Shown piece by piece: positions 49,986-59,968 of a stretch of DNA of 64,000 nt. The stretch is taken from positions 124,001 to 188,000 of the forward strand of contig JACREY010000021.1 of assembly GCA_016218085.1 (NCBI GenBank), written 5' to 3'. The stretch's first letter is position 1. Every line of letters starts with the position of its first letter. The notes beneath the pieces were generated by a model. The model saw nothing but the letters and a program-made list of their open reading frames with translations, was not told the DNA's origin and made no database searches. This DNA is from Ignavibacteriota bacterium (lineage in GTDB: Bacteria; Bacteroidota; Ignavibacteria; Tepidaquicellales; Tepidaquicellaceae). The translations under genes were made by a program, and so were the position numbers.

Positions 49986-51617
49986 ATGAATATGAAAAAA
50001 TATAATATAATATTATTAATAATCTTATTAATTACAGGTTTTCTGAAAGCGCAGCAGTATGTGTTTCCGACTGAATACCAGCTGTCGGATATTAAATTCA
50101 AAGTATATAAAAGTGAATTTGACAGGAAGCCGGCATCAATAGCAGTAAGTCCGAATAAATCAAAATACCCGGTAAGCAATTTCATAATCAGGATGTTTCC
50201 CTTCGGCGATACGACCTGGTTTTCGACGGGAAGCGGCCTGATGAGAACGACCGACAGATTTAATAGTTTTGAAAATTATTACGGACTTGAGCCATTCGGG
50301 AAAGACGATTTATCGGGGCTTGCAGTTTTAAATAATGTAGTGGTAGTAGCAACGGCAACGAGCGAGGAAATCAGCGGTGAAAGCGTAGCAGTCGGCACGG
50401 GGATAAAAGTTTCAACCGATTACGGTATTCATTGGAATTCATATCCACAGCCGATTGACGGCAGGTATGACACTACAATAACTTACGGAAGCAACCAGAT
50501 ATACGCTTTGCCCGTTGTTGTTCCCCAGCAGAATCTTTCATACGACATTGCCATAACAAAGACAAAAAACGACCCTTTAAATTACACAATCTGGATAACA
50601 TCCTGGGGTGGAGGTTTGAGAAAATCAACGGACTACGGAAGCACCTGGCAGAGAGTTGTTTTACCTCCCGATAATCTCGACAGTATTGTGGTAACGCAAA
50701 CAGGATATACATTTGCAGTTAACGTGAGGAATAACAGAAACCAGACACCTTTTTGCGTTAAGGCGCTGAACGATTCAACACTTTTCGTCGGGACAGCAAA
50801 CGGAATAAACAAATCAACCGACTGGGGTTTAAGCTGGAGGAAATACAATTACCAGAACACGGGACCCGGGGTGAATAAAGTTTCCGGAAATTTTGTAGTG
50901 AACCTGCACGTTCAGAAATACGGCGGAAAGAATATTTTATGGGCTGCAACGAGGTTTGCCGAGGATAAGAACGAAAAGAATGCATTCAGTTACACTACAA
51001 ATTCGGGACTGAACTGGGCTTATACTCTTACAGAAAATCCTCCGAGAAACATCAGCTCGAAAGATTCAGTAGTATTCTGTGAATCGGAAAGCGGGTTGTG
51101 GAGAAGCTATTTCGGTAAATTTGACTGGACAAAGCCGGGACTGATATATGATGAAGTAACCAAAGACCAGCTAAGGACGAGTTATTTTTATTCGGGCATG
51201 AACCTGAATGACACTGTTTATTTCGGTAGCGCAGACGGGCTCTGCAGGACGATAGAGAACGGACAATCCTGGACAAGCAAATGGAAAATATACAGGGCAA
51301 TGAAATCCATAGACCTCAATTCGGATTTAAAGACATACGCGGCACCGAATCCTTTTGCCCCTAACAATGAAGTGGCAAGAATATTTTACAAAACGGGAAA
51401 AGCAACATCTAAAATCACTATAAAAGTTTTTGATTTCGGGATGAGCCCGGTGAGAACGGTGATTCAGAATGCAACAAGGAACAGCCCCGATGAGCTTTTC
51501 ACAATATGGGACGGAAAAAACAACGACGGCAATCAGGTTGCAAACGGTGTTTATTTTTACAGGATAGAAATTGACAACGATACACCCGTTTGGGGGAAAA
51601 TTTTAGTAATTCAATAA
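49986..51617 (+). CDS. Secreted propeller protein with C-terminal FlgD-Ig-like domain
   Basis: 543 residues. Signal peptide (MKKYNIILLIILLITGFLKAQ after two extra residues). The body has propeller-type repeats (KVSTDYGIHWNSYP, RKSTDYGSTWQRV, NKSTDWGLSWRKY). The last 80 residues match the FlgD Ig-like fold (TIKVFDFGMSPVRTVI ... IWDGKNNDGNQVANGVYFYRI), related to but distinct from the NYPNPFNP sorting domains elsewhere in this window. It is probably exported to the surface. It is co-transcribed with the PorV/PorQ-like genes. Confidence 0.82.
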   Translation: MNMKKYNIILLIILLITGFLKAQQYVFPTEYQLSDIKFKVYKSEFDRKPASIAVSPNKSKYPVSNFIIRMFPFGDTTWFSTGSGLMRTTDRFNSFENYYGLEPFGKDDLSGLAVLNNVVVVATATSEEISGESVAVGTGIKVSTDYGIHWNSYPQPIDGRYDTTITYGSNQIYALPVVVPQQNLSYDIAITKTKNDPLNYTIWITSWGGGLRKSTDYGSTWQRVVLPPDNLDSIVVTQTGYTFAVNVRNNRNQTPFCVKALNDSTLFVGTANGINKSTDWGLSWRKYNYQNTGPGVNKVSGNFVVNLHVQKYGGKNILWAATRFAEDKNEKNAFSYTTNSGLNWAYTLTENPPRNISSKDSVVFCESESGLWRSYFGKFDWTKPGLIYDEVTKDQLRTSYFYSGMNLNDTVYFGSADGLCRTIENGQSWTSKWKIYRAMKSIDLNSDLKTYAAPNPFAPNNEVARIFYKTGKATSKITIKVFDFGMSPVRTVIQNATRNSPDELFTIWDGKNNDGNQVANGVYFYRIEIDNDTPVWGKILVIQ

Positions 51618-51635
51618 AAAATTAATTTTACTTTA

Positions 51636-52670
51636 ATGTATAAAAAGATTTTTTTAATAATAACGGTTTTAATCACAGCACAGATAAGTGTTTACGGACA
51701 GTCAGGGAGTTTTGCCGGAAGTTTTGCCAGGATGGGTTTCGGAGCGAGAGGACTATCAATGGGAAATGCGATGGTATCTGATATTTTCGGAGATGTGAAC
51801 GGATATTACAATCCTTCGCTTGCCTGTTTTCAGGAGGAAGGTTTTCTGAACCTGGGATACACTGCAATGACGCTGGACAGGCGGATGAATTTTGTCGGTT
51901 TTGCAAGGAAGTTTAAGATGCCCAGCAATAACAAAGGCGGTGCAGGAATATCGCTTTCGTGGATAAATGCAGGAGTATCCAACATAGACGGCAGGGATAA
52001 CGACGCACAGGAGTTAGGTGAGCTGTCCACATATGAAAACCAGTTTTATCTGGGCACGGGATTCCTGCTCGATGAAAATTTTGCATTCGGAGTGGGATTC
52101 AAGCTATATTATTCAAAGCTTTACGATGAAGTCAAGACCAATTCTATCGGTTTTGACATTGGGGCTGTATATAAATTAAGGCCTGACCTGAGTCTGGGAT
52201 TTGCAATCAGGGATATTTCAGCAAGGTACAAATGGGAAACAAACAAAATATACGGCGAGCAGGGTACGACAACGGAAAATAAATTCCCTGTTCTCACGGA
52301 CCTTGGTGCAACATACCTGTTGCCGAATAATTTCGGAATTGCATCGATACAATTTGAGACTTTAGTAAATCCGGGGTTCGAATCGAAAGATTCGACAGGG
52401 ATAACCGTAAAGAGCGACAAGACATACGATTACATTATAAAAGCAGGAACAGAAATCAGGTTATCCGAAAACCTGAAGATCCGTGCAGGAATAGACAGGA
52501 TGGACTTAAAGTCGGACGACTTTTTTGGCAACATTAAACCCGGTTTTGGTGTTGGATTCTATAAGGCAATGGGCAAGGAAACAAAACTGGGTATAGATTA
52601 TTCATTCCAGCTGGAGCCATACACTCACGACGGAATTCACAATGTGAGCATAGGATTTAAATTTAAATAA
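51636..52670 (+). CDS. PorV/PorQ family outer-membrane protein (first copy)
   Basis: 344 residues. Signal peptide (MYKKIFLIITVLITAQISVYGQ), then the family opening GSFARMGFGARGLSMGNAM (about 28-46) and FGDVNGYYNPS, typical of PorV/PorQ (UPF0164-like) 14-stranded barrels. The rest alternates aromatic and Gly-rich strands and ends in FKFK, as outer-membrane barrels do. In T9SS, PorV shuttles cargo to the attachment complex and PorQ works with PorZ and PorU; which role applies here cannot be told. Another copy follows 43 bases later. Confidence 0.86.
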   Translation: MYKKIFLIITVLITAQISVYGQSGSFAGSFARMGFGARGLSMGNAMVSDIFGDVNGYYNPSLACFQEEGFLNLGYTAMTLDRRMNFVGFARKFKMPSNNKGGAGISLSWINAGVSNIDGRDNDAQELGELSTYENQFYLGTGFLLDENFAFGVGFKLYYSKLYDEVKTNSIGFDIGAVYKLRPDLSLGFAIRDISARYKWETNKIYGEQGTTTENKFPVLTDLGATYLLPNNFGIASIQFETLVNPGFESKDSTGITVKSDKTYDYIIKAGTEIRLSENLKIRAGIDRMDLKSDDFFGNIKPGFGVGFYKAMGKETKLGIDYSFQLEPYTHDGIHNVSIGFKFK

Positions 52671-52713
52671 TTTATTTGCACAAAAGTTAGTATATTTATT
52701 ATTCAATAAAATA

Positions 52714-53610
52714 ATGAGAAAATATTTTTTAACAGCACTGGTTTTATTATTTACGGCAAATGCTTTTTCGCAGAATGACGGCAGTGCAAATACGGGCTTA
52801 TCATTCCTGAAGCTCGGAGCGGGAGCAAGGTCGATGGCAATGGGAGATGCATATTCATCAGTCTGCAACGACGGTACAGCATTTATTTACAATCCTGCAA
52901 GGTTAAATGCGGGACCCGACAACAATGTAACCCTGATGTACAATTCCGCAATGCAGGACCTTACAAACAATTACATCGGAGCAAAAGTAAGGTACAGCAA
53001 GCTGGGCATCGGGTTCGGCCTGCTGAAGACATCGGTTTCGGACATCGAAGTAAGGACAATTCCCGGAGCACTGATTGACAAGTTCGATGCACAGAATCTG
53101 GCAATGGGAATATCACTAAGTTACGAGATATACAAAAATCTTTCCTTTGGCATTACTTCAAAACTGATTTACGAAAAGATATACATTGAAGAAGCGTCAG
53201 GCGTAGGATTTGATTTCGGGACAAATTACAGCAGAGATAATTACAGCTTATCGTTTGTACTTTCAAATCTCGGTTCGATTAACGAACTGAAGGACGCAAG
53301 CACCAAGCTTCCAAGTTCAGTTAGATTCGGGGGAGCATATAACATAAAGAAAAATAATCTCGATATAATACTTGCGCTTGAAGGATACAAGGTACTTGAC
53401 GGAGGCAAGCTGCATATAAATTCCGGAGCTGAAATCGGCTACAAGGACCTATTATATGTAAGGTTAGGCTACCAGACCGCATATGAAAACAAGGGATTTA
53501 CTTCAGGTATAGGATTGAAATACAAAGGGATTCTACTTGATTATGCATTTATTCCTTATTCGGATTCATTCGGAGCCAGCAATACTATTTCATTAGGTTT
53601 TAACTTCTGA
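52714..53610 (+). CDS. PorV/PorQ family outer-membrane protein (second copy)
   Basis: 298 residues. Signal peptide (MRKYFLTALVLLFTANAFSQ), then LSFLKLGAGARSMAMGDAYS and GTAFIYNPARL, the PorV/PorQ signature. It is shorter than the first copy and ends in LGFNF, a barrel-type C-terminus. Its stop overlaps the GT39 start (TGATG), so the outer-membrane part and the glycan part of the cluster are translationally joined. Same functional limits as the first copy. Confidence 0.86.
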   Translation: MRKYFLTALVLLFTANAFSQNDGSANTGLSFLKLGAGARSMAMGDAYSSVCNDGTAFIYNPARLNAGPDNNVTLMYNSAMQDLTNNYIGAKVRYSKLGIGFGLLKTSVSDIEVRTIPGALIDKFDAQNLAMGISLSYEIYKNLSFGITSKLIYEKIYIEEASGVGFDFGTNYSRDNYSLSFVLSNLGSINELKDASTKLPSSVRFGGAYNIKKNNLDIILALEGYKVLDGGKLHINSGAEIGYKDLLYVRLGYQTAYENKGFTSGIGLKYKGILLDYAFIPYSDSFGASNTISLGFNF

Positions 53611-55283
53611 TGTTAAATAAAATATTAAATTATTTAAACGACGTAAAAAACATTTACAGGATATTTTTTTTTATCGTCGTTTTTTTATGTATTGTAAAAC
53701 TGCCGCCCTTAATTACAGCTGATATCCAGCCCTGGGATGAAGGGATGTACGCAGCACGCGTATTATCGATTTCGGAAAACGGTGATTTCATTGACCAGAG
53801 CAGTCATTCCGTCGGGAAATTTTATTCGGGCTCGCATCCTCCGCTTCTAATCTGGATAGGTTATTTCAGTTCACTGATATTCGGTCTTAACTCTGTCACG
53901 CTGAAGATGATTCCTTTTATATTCAGCCTGCTCTGCTTACTTCTGCTGATTTTAATCGGGAAGGAAATGTTCAGTCCGCTAGCGGGAATAACAGCGGCGC
54001 TTATTTTTTCGGGTAACATCATATTCAATATTTTTTCAAAGAGATTCCAGTTTGACATACCATATACTTTTTTTATTCTTCTGTCGTTCTATTTTTTCCT
54101 GCTATATCTTTCGAAGAAAAAGACAGCATACAACATACTTGGCGGGGTTGCATTCGGATTGTGCCTGATGGTTAAAATTCTCGTAGGTTTTTACATCCCG
54201 ATAATCATTTTCATATTTTACCTATTCACCAGAAAGAAAACCGGATACAGGTTTACGGACCTTTTGATATTTTCCTTAACCGGAATAATTATCTCTCTTC
54301 CCTGGCATCTGTACATGCTTTCGGCGCACGGCACGGATTTTCTGGATTACTTTTTCAGGTTTCACATATTTGACAGGGCTTTTTCCGGAGTTGAGCATAA
54401 CACAAAGGGTTCGGGATATTTTTACCATATAAACTACCTGCTGTCAATAATTCCATTTGGTATACTGATTTTCATATCAACAATAAAGGACTTTATAGAA
54501 ATTAAAATCATTGGAATAAAGAAACTATTTCTGGTTATCTGGTTCCTTACGGGTCTGGTGATAATTACGCTGTTTAAGACGAAGCTTGAGGTATACATAC
54601 TATTGATACTTGCACCGGGGAGCTTATTGCTTGCAGAGTATCTTCTCCGACTGAATGATTTATCCGCAAAGGAAAAAAACACTATAATATTTCTCACAGC
54701 ACTGAATATTATCTGGTCCATCACGCTTATATTAAGGGACAGCCTTCAATACAGGGAATTACTTTTTAAAAATATATTTATTGTTTCAACCGTGATGCTA
54801 ATTTCCGGAATAGTTTTATTTTTTGTAATAAAATTAATTTCGGACAGGATAACTATTGTAAATTTCTATTATTTATTTATTTTTCTATTTTGTACAGGTA
54901 TAAATGTATATTACCTATTCCGGGTACCGGAGTGGGAAGATACATACAGGATAAGAGAAGTAAAGGAAATGATTGAAACCGGCGGAAGCAGTGGAATAAT
55001 ATACATAAGCCCGAATTACAGGGCAAACCCGCAACTGAGCTTTTACTTTAACGGAATTGACCTTGGCTGGGGCAAGTGCAGATACAGATTCGAACTGCTC
55101 GAGACAAAAAACGGAACTGATAAAATAATAAACAGACTGTCAGAGTTGAGAGATAAAGAAAGCGATGTGATTGTTGAGACGGATAACATAAACAGAAGCG
55201 AATACACGGAAGCCGGAAAATTTATTCCGGGAAATTTCAGATTAATTTATAAAACAAGGGGTTACGAACTTTACAGGAAATAA
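53610..55283 (+). CDS. GT39-type (ArnT/PMT-like) membrane glycosyltransferase
   Basis: 557 residues with about 11 membrane helices. The first periplasmic loop has ADIQPWDEGMYAARVLSI with the Asp-Glu pair that is the catalytic mark of ArnT/PMT-type (GT-C) enzymes. YFFRFHIFDRAFSG is a second typical loop. Such enzymes move a sugar from a polyprenyl-phosphate carrier to lipid A, protein or another acceptor on the outer side of the inner membrane. The C-terminal 120 residues are soluble. The acceptor is unknown; its place directly after the PorV-like genes suggests work on exported surface molecules. Confidence 0.87.
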   Translation: MLNKILNYLNDVKNIYRIFFFIVVFLCIVKLPPLITADIQPWDEGMYAARVLSISENGDFIDQSSHSVGKFYSGSHPPLLIWIGYFSSLIFGLNSVTLKMIPFIFSLLCLLLLILIGKEMFSPLAGITAALIFSGNIIFNIFSKRFQFDIPYTFFILLSFYFFLLYLSKKKTAYNILGGVAFGLCLMVKILVGFYIPIIIFIFYLFTRKKTGYRFTDLLIFSLTGIIISLPWHLYMLSAHGTDFLDYFFRFHIFDRAFSGVEHNTKGSGYFYHINYLLSIIPFGILIFISTIKDFIEIKIIGIKKLFLVIWFLTGLVIITLFKTKLEVYILLILAPGSLLLAEYLLRLNDLSAKEKNTIIFLTALNIIWSITLILRDSLQYRELLFKNIFIVSTVMLISGIVLFFVIKLISDRITIVNFYYLFIFLFCTGINVYYLFRVPEWEDTYRIREVKEMIETGGSSGIIYISPNYRANPQLSFYFNGIDLGWGKCRYRFELLETKNGTDKIINRLSELRDKESDVIVETDNINRSEYTEAGKFIPGNFRLIYKTRGYELYRK

Positions 55284-55285
55284 TC

Positions 55286-56260
55286 TTGGACATACACAAA
55301 GTTGAAATATCGAATAACAGGGAATGGAACGAGATTCTGAACATTGATTATAATATGTTTTATGACAACAAATTCATTTCCTACAATGATCATTTCGGAA
55401 AGAATATAAAATGGCATCATCTGGTAATCAGGGGGAGAGACAAGAACAAGACAATTGCAATCCTTAACGGATGCGAAAAGACAAGGAACGGGAAGAAGCT
55501 TTATGTTTCCTGTGACGGAGTCAGTTTTGGCGGGTTTCACTGGCGTGACAAGCTTAACGTAGTGGATTACATTGAAATAATCGCTTCGTTCAAGGAATAT
55601 CTTGGTAAGAATAATTTTGACTCATGCATAATCAGAAATCAGCCGACTCTTTATTTGAAAAATCCAAACGAGGAGTATGATTATGCGTTAATAAACCAAG
55701 GATTTATTATTTCGAACAATTCAATTACAAATATTATAAGTCTGAATGAATTCGAATTTGAAAAGCTGACAAATCCCAAAAAGCGCGCCATACAGAAATC
55801 GGAGAAGAACATCGAAATTCAGATGATCAACGATAACATCACCACAGATTCCCTTAAAACTTACTATGATGTACTTTTCAGGAACAGGCAGTCCAAGAAT
55901 GTCACCCCAACACACACTCTTGAAGAGCTTGTATACCTTAAAAACAAGCTTCCTGAAAAGATTATCTTTTTCTCAGCACTAATAAACGGGGAAATAGCAG
56001 GGGTATGCATTCTCTTCCTTGTAAAAAAAGATGTTGTACTGAACTTTTATCTTGCAACGGATGAGAATTTCAAGAAAGACAGGGTTGCGGATTTTTTACT
56101 TTACAAATCTATTGAATGGGCAAAGAAAAGCAATTTCCGTCTGTATGATATAGGCACATCCAATGTCGGAATAAATTTTCTCGAGGGCTTGTTCGAATTT
56201 AAGAAGAAATTTATGGCAAACGGTTTTCTGAGGAAGACGTTTGAATTTTACATAACTTAA
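55286..56260 (+). CDS. FemAB/GNAT-type acyl or aminoacyl transferase
   Basis: 324 residues, starting at TTG. The fold is suggested by two GNAT-like halves; the second (residues about 200-290: KIIFFSALINGEIAGVCILFL ... ATDENFKKDRVADFLLYKSIEWAKK) matches the FemAB/BioF2-like acetyltransferase group, common in exopolysaccharide clusters. It probably acylates or peptidylates a sugar amine. The first half is divergent. It lies 2 bases after the GT39 gene and 11 before the SDR gene. Confidence 0.75.
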   Translation: MDIHKVEISNNREWNEILNIDYNMFYDNKFISYNDHFGKNIKWHHLVIRGRDKNKTIAILNGCEKTRNGKKLYVSCDGVSFGGFHWRDKLNVVDYIEIIASFKEYLGKNNFDSCIIRNQPTLYLKNPNEEYDYALINQGFIISNNSITNIISLNEFEFEKLTNPKKRAIQKSEKNIEIQMINDNITTDSLKTYYDVLFRNRQSKNVTPTHTLEELVYLKNKLPEKIIFFSALINGEIAGVCILFLVKKDVVLNFYLATDENFKKDRVADFLLYKSIEWAKKSNFRLYDIGTSNVGINFLEGLFEFKKKFMANGFLRKTFEFYIT

Positions 56261-56271
56261 AATAATTTTTT

Positions 56272-57237
56272 ATGGCAATCAGAAACAAAAGAATATTACT
56301 GACCGGAGGAGGCGGATTTATCGGAAGCAAACTCGCCGAAGCGCTGGGAAGGGATAATGAAATTCTGGTTTATGATATATTTTTAAGAGACTCACTGAAG
56401 TACAAGAAAATAAACAGGAAGAATTTTACAGTAATAGACGGAGACATCCTCGACTACGACAAGCTGAAAAAAGCATGCGAAGATTTCAGACCTCAGGTAG
56501 CTGTACACCTTGCGGCAATAGCGGGTGTGGATACAGTGATAAGAAATCCAATCCGCACAATGGATATAAACATAGTCGGAACCATGAATTTTCTTAAAGC
56601 ATTAAAAAAATATTCTCACAATCTGGAAAGAGTTGCGAACCTTTCCACGAGTGAGGTTTTGGGAGCATATTCATATAAATCCAGCGAGAAATCAGGAACG
56701 AAGTTTGCGCCTGTAGGCGAAGCCCGCTGGACATACTCAGTCAGCAAGGTAGCTGGTGAGCACCTTGCATACAGTTTTTACAAGGAATACGGATATCCAA
56801 TAGTCACAATCAGGCCTTTTAATATATACGGCCCAGGACAGATCGGAGAAGGGGCGATTCAGATATTTATAAAGAATGCAGTAAGGAATAAGAATATTGA
56901 AATCCACGGCGACGGCGACCAGATACGCTCCTGGTGTTACATAGACGATATGATGGACGGGATAATGCTTTCTCTTACAAATAAAAAAGCTATAGGAGAA
57001 ATTTTTAACATAGGTAATCCGAAGGGTACAGTAACTATCAGTTCCCTGGCGGAAAAAATAGTAGCTTTATGCAAGACAAAATCGAAAATCATTTATGTGC
57101 TAAAAAATTATGTTGATGTAGAGCTAAGAATTCCAACAATCGAAAAGGCAGAAAGGCTTCTCGGGTACAAGCCGAAGGTGGATTTGAACGACGGAATAGT
57201 TAAGACATTTGCCTGGTATAAAAAATATCTGAAATAA
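56272..57237 (+). CDS. NAD-dependent sugar-nucleotide epimerase/dehydratase (extended SDR)
   Basis: 321 residues. NAD-binding GGGGFIGSKLAEALG (about 12-26); catalytic LSTSEVLG and YSVSK (the Tyr-x3-Lys pair); then RPFNIYGPGQIGEGAI and GDGDQIRSWCYIDD, all typical of UDP- or GDP-sugar 4-epimerases and 4,6-dehydratases. The exact reaction cannot be told. It probably supplies a modified nucleotide sugar to the glycosyltransferases of this cluster, perhaps the amino sugar precursor used by the formyltransferase next door. Confidence 0.9.
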   Translation: MAIRNKRILLTGGGGFIGSKLAEALGRDNEILVYDIFLRDSLKYKKINRKNFTVIDGDILDYDKLKKACEDFRPQVAVHLAAIAGVDTVIRNPIRTMDINIVGTMNFLKALKKYSHNLERVANLSTSEVLGAYSYKSSEKSGTKFAPVGEARWTYSVSKVAGEHLAYSFYKEYGYPIVTIRPFNIYGPGQIGEGAIQIFIKNAVRNKNIEIHGDGDQIRSWCYIDDMMDGIMLSLTNKKAIGEIFNIGNPKGTVTISSLAEKIVALCKTKSKIIYVLKNYVDVELRIPTIEKAERLLGYKPKVDLNDGIVKTFAWYKKYLK

Positions 57238-57242
57238 AACAT

Positions 57243-58172
57243 TTGGAAAATAAACCGAAATATTTTTATCTTGCTCATGGGGTAATGGCGCTGGAGGGTT
57301 TAAAAGGGTTGATAGTCAGAAATTATACTCCGGAGTTTGTTATCGTTCATAAGGATTACGATATTCAAAAAATGCATGAAAGTTTCTATTCACCGATAGA
57401 AAAGTTATGTTCAGATTATGATATTCCGCTGATAAAATCAGAAAAGCTGGCTGGTCAGAAGGATAATTTCAGAAATTTTGATTTCGGTATCAGTGCCGGA
57501 TTCATGGAGATAATCGGGAAAGATGTTTTTGGAATTCCGAAGCACGGGATTATCAACCTGCACTGCGGGAAACTTCCGTTTTACAGGGGCAGGGCGCCGA
57601 TATCAAGGACTATAATGGATGGGAACAAATACCTTACAATTTCTCTGCATAAGATTGATGAAGGTGTGGATTCGGGCGATTTACTCATCGAGCATAATAT
57701 CGAAATCGGGATTGATGACGATGTAAATTCGCTTTATAAAAAATGCTGTGAACAGGCTGCGGACATGCTGATTAAAGGTGTCGAAAAATTATTCTCGGGT
57801 GAAGAAGATATATTCACGGCGCAGGATTTATCCCTGAAAGAAAAGCCCAATAAGAAAATCACTGATGCAGAGAGAAGAATAAACTGGGTAAAGAGCGTAG
57901 AAGCAATTCACAATTTAATCAGGGCACTGACAATTCCCTATCCGTGCGCATACTCTGAATATGACAGCAAAAAATACAATTTCATAAAATCGGAGATATT
58001 CGACAGGGACAGGTGCAACGCAAGGCAGCCCGGAGAATTGTATTTTGCAGATGATGAATACATTCTTATAAACTGCGTGGACGGATTAATTAAGATAACT
58101 GAAATAAGGGATGAAAATAATCAGAAAATAAATTACGAAGAAATTTTTAAACCGAGAGGCATATTCAGATGA
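57243..58172 (+). CDS. Formyltransferase of the methionyl-tRNA/sugar N-formyltransferase family
   Basis: 309 residues, TTG start. The formyl-THF catalytic core is INLHCGKLPFYRGRAP (Asn-x-His, about 112-127) and IDEGVDSGD (catalytic Asp). A C-terminal domain like that of Fmt/ArnA follows (RRINWVKSVEAIHNLIRAL, PYPCAY). In a glycan cluster the likely substrate is an amino sugar nucleotide, giving an N-formyl sugar; the housekeeping fmt would normally lie near def. Its stop overlaps the next start by four bases (ATGA). Confidence 0.85.
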   Translation: MENKPKYFYLAHGVMALEGLKGLIVRNYTPEFVIVHKDYDIQKMHESFYSPIEKLCSDYDIPLIKSEKLAGQKDNFRNFDFGISAGFMEIIGKDVFGIPKHGIINLHCGKLPFYRGRAPISRTIMDGNKYLTISLHKIDEGVDSGDLLIEHNIEIGIDDDVNSLYKKCCEQAADMLIKGVEKLFSGEEDIFTAQDLSLKEKPNKKITDAERRINWVKSVEAIHNLIRALTIPYPCAYSEYDSKKYNFIKSEIFDRDRCNARQPGELYFADDEYILINCVDGLIKITEIRDENNQKINYEEIFKPRGIFR

Positions 58173-58900
58173 AAATAATAGACGGGCATATTCATATAGG
58201 AAAATGGAGCAATTTATTTTTTAATTACGAAACAACGGTGGAGCAGGCAGCAGCTATTATGAAAAGAGCCAGAATAGAAGGAGCCGTATGCCTTCCTGCA
58301 GATGACACACCAAATATTAAGCTGCTAACTGAAACAAAAAGCAGAAATGATTTTAATTTTTATTTTGCTGCCTGGATAAATCCGGATGATAAGGAACTTG
58401 ACAGTTTTCTGGAGAATAATTTAAATGATGTTTCACTTTTTAAATTTCATCCATCTGTACAGAGAAGAAGAATTACAGATGAATCATACAGGAAATACAT
58501 TGAGCTGGCATCTGAAACGGGGAAGCCAATTGTTGTTCACTGCGGGAGATGGCAGGAAATCGCATCTTATAAATTCCCGCTTGAGCTAGCAAGGAAATAT
58601 CCGACGTTGAAGATAATACTTGCTCATCTCGGGGGTGACCAGCCGTCAATATACCTTGAATGCGCAAGGGAAGTCAGTACATTAAAATCAGGAAATATTT
58701 TTCTCGGTACCGAATCTGTTAGAGAATTTTACTTCGTAAACGAAGTTGTAAAGACAGTCGGCGCCGATAAAGTTATTTTCGGAAGCGATTACAATCTCGG
58801 ATTACCGGAGATGTATATTCCTGTAATCGAGAACCTATCCGTTTCAAATGAAGAGAAGGAAATGATTTTTTCGGGAAATATTTTAAGAATATTAAAATAA
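58169..58900 (+). CDS. Amidohydrolase-type metal-dependent hydrolase
   Basis: 243 residues. The TIM-barrel metal site is visible: DGHIHIG (residues 5-11), PIVVHCGRW near 112, ILAHLGG near 150, and FGSDYNLG near 197, giving H-x-H, H, H and D in order. This is the compact amidohydrolase-2/TatD-like group. Deacetylation or lactone/amide cleavage of a sugar or precursor is possible in this setting; the substrate is unknown. It overlaps the formyltransferase gene by four bases. Confidence 0.83.
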   Translation: MKIIDGHIHIGKWSNLFFNYETTVEQAAAIMKRARIEGAVCLPADDTPNIKLLTETKSRNDFNFYFAAWINPDDKELDSFLENNLNDVSLFKFHPSVQRRRITDESYRKYIELASETGKPIVVHCGRWQEIASYKFPLELARKYPTLKIILAHLGGDQPSIYLECAREVSTLKSGNIFLGTESVREFYFVNEVVKTVGADKVIFGSDYNLGLPEMYIPVIENLSVSNEEKEMIFSGNILRILK

Positions 58901-58906
58901 TATTCA

Positions 58907-59965
58907 TTGCAGGGAAAAGTACTGAAAATATTGCATATTGCACCACAGAATTTCGCAGGAATGCCGATGGACTTCGTGAATATGCACAGGGAATCGGGGA
59001 TTGAATCAAGGCTAATCACAATTTACAAGAACACACTAAACTTCGAGGAAGATATTGCATTGAATCTTCCTATCCGAACGGGAAAATTCGCAAAAAAATG
59101 GAGAGACAGTAAAATAGATGAATTAAGATATTACAAGCCGAAAAATTTTCTTGAAGCTGCATATTTCAAATTCAGGGATTTCAAGAATAAAAATAATATC
59201 AACTACTATATTGACAACTACAATCTCTATGATTATGATATTTACCATTTCGACGGCGGGATGGACCTTTTCAGGGACTTGCGGTTTGCTAAAGAATTGA
59301 AAAAACGCGGGAAGAAAATTATCTGTTGCTATTTCGGCAGCGATTTAAGAACAAGGGGCATATTCAAGGAGCTTGACGACATGAGCGAGCTTAATCTTAC
59401 GGTCGAATATGACCATCTGGCACTTTACAAGGATTTGCATTATCTTTTTTTTCCGTTTGACACGAAAAGCTATCCATATTTTTTTAAATTCAGTCCGAAA
59501 GTAAAAATTATTCACTCCCCCACTAACAGGATTTTCAAGGGTACAAATAAAATTCTTAAAATAATCGAGGAGCTTAAGAAAGAGCGTGATTTCGAATTCA
59601 TTCTTGCAGAAAATATGGACAGGGAAAAGGTGCTCAAGCTAAAGCGCGAATGCAACCTAGCGATAGACCAGGTAGGCGGAGAGCTTGGCGGGACTGGATA
59701 CGGCAAGAATTCCATCGAAAATCTTTCAATGGGGCTGCCGACCATCACTGAATTTGCAGGGGATTACCTAAATTTCATTCCGGAAAATCCGTTTATTACA
59801 TGCGATATAAATTCCCTGAAAGATTCCCTGACAAGATTAATTGACAATACGGAATTGCTGAAAACATATTCCGAAAAAGGAAGGAAATGGGTGGAAAAAT
59901 TTCATTCATTCGAATCAGTCAATGCAGGATTAATGGATTTATACAAATCAAAAAATATTATTTAG
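58907..59965 (+). CDS. GT-B type glycosyltransferase (GT4-like)
   Basis: 352 residues, TTG start, giving KVLKILHIAPQNFAGMPMDF. The C-terminal half has the nucleotide-sugar-binding pattern of GT4 enzymes in loose form: IDQVGGELGGTGYGKNSIE with the conserved Glu, then LSMGLPTITE and a closing helix (SEKGRKWVEKFHSFE). The N-terminal half is poorly conserved, as is normal for acceptor domains. No membrane helix; it acts at the cytoplasmic face, adding a sugar to the lipid-linked glycan that the next gene's product flips. Confidence 0.8.
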   Translation: MQGKVLKILHIAPQNFAGMPMDFVNMHRESGIESRLITIYKNTLNFEEDIALNLPIRTGKFAKKWRDSKIDELRYYKPKNFLEAAYFKFRDFKNKNNINYYIDNYNLYDYDIYHFDGGMDLFRDLRFAKELKKRGKKIICCYFGSDLRTRGIFKELDDMSELNLTVEYDHLALYKDLHYLFFPFDTKSYPYFFKFSPKVKIIHSPTNRIFKGTNKILKIIEELKKERDFEFILAENMDREKVLKLKRECNLAIDQVGGELGGTGYGKNSIENLSMGLPTITEFAGDYLNFIPENPFITCDINSLKDSLTRLIDNTELLKTYSEKGRKWVEKFHSFESVNAGLMDLYKSKNII

Positions 59966-59968
59966 CAG

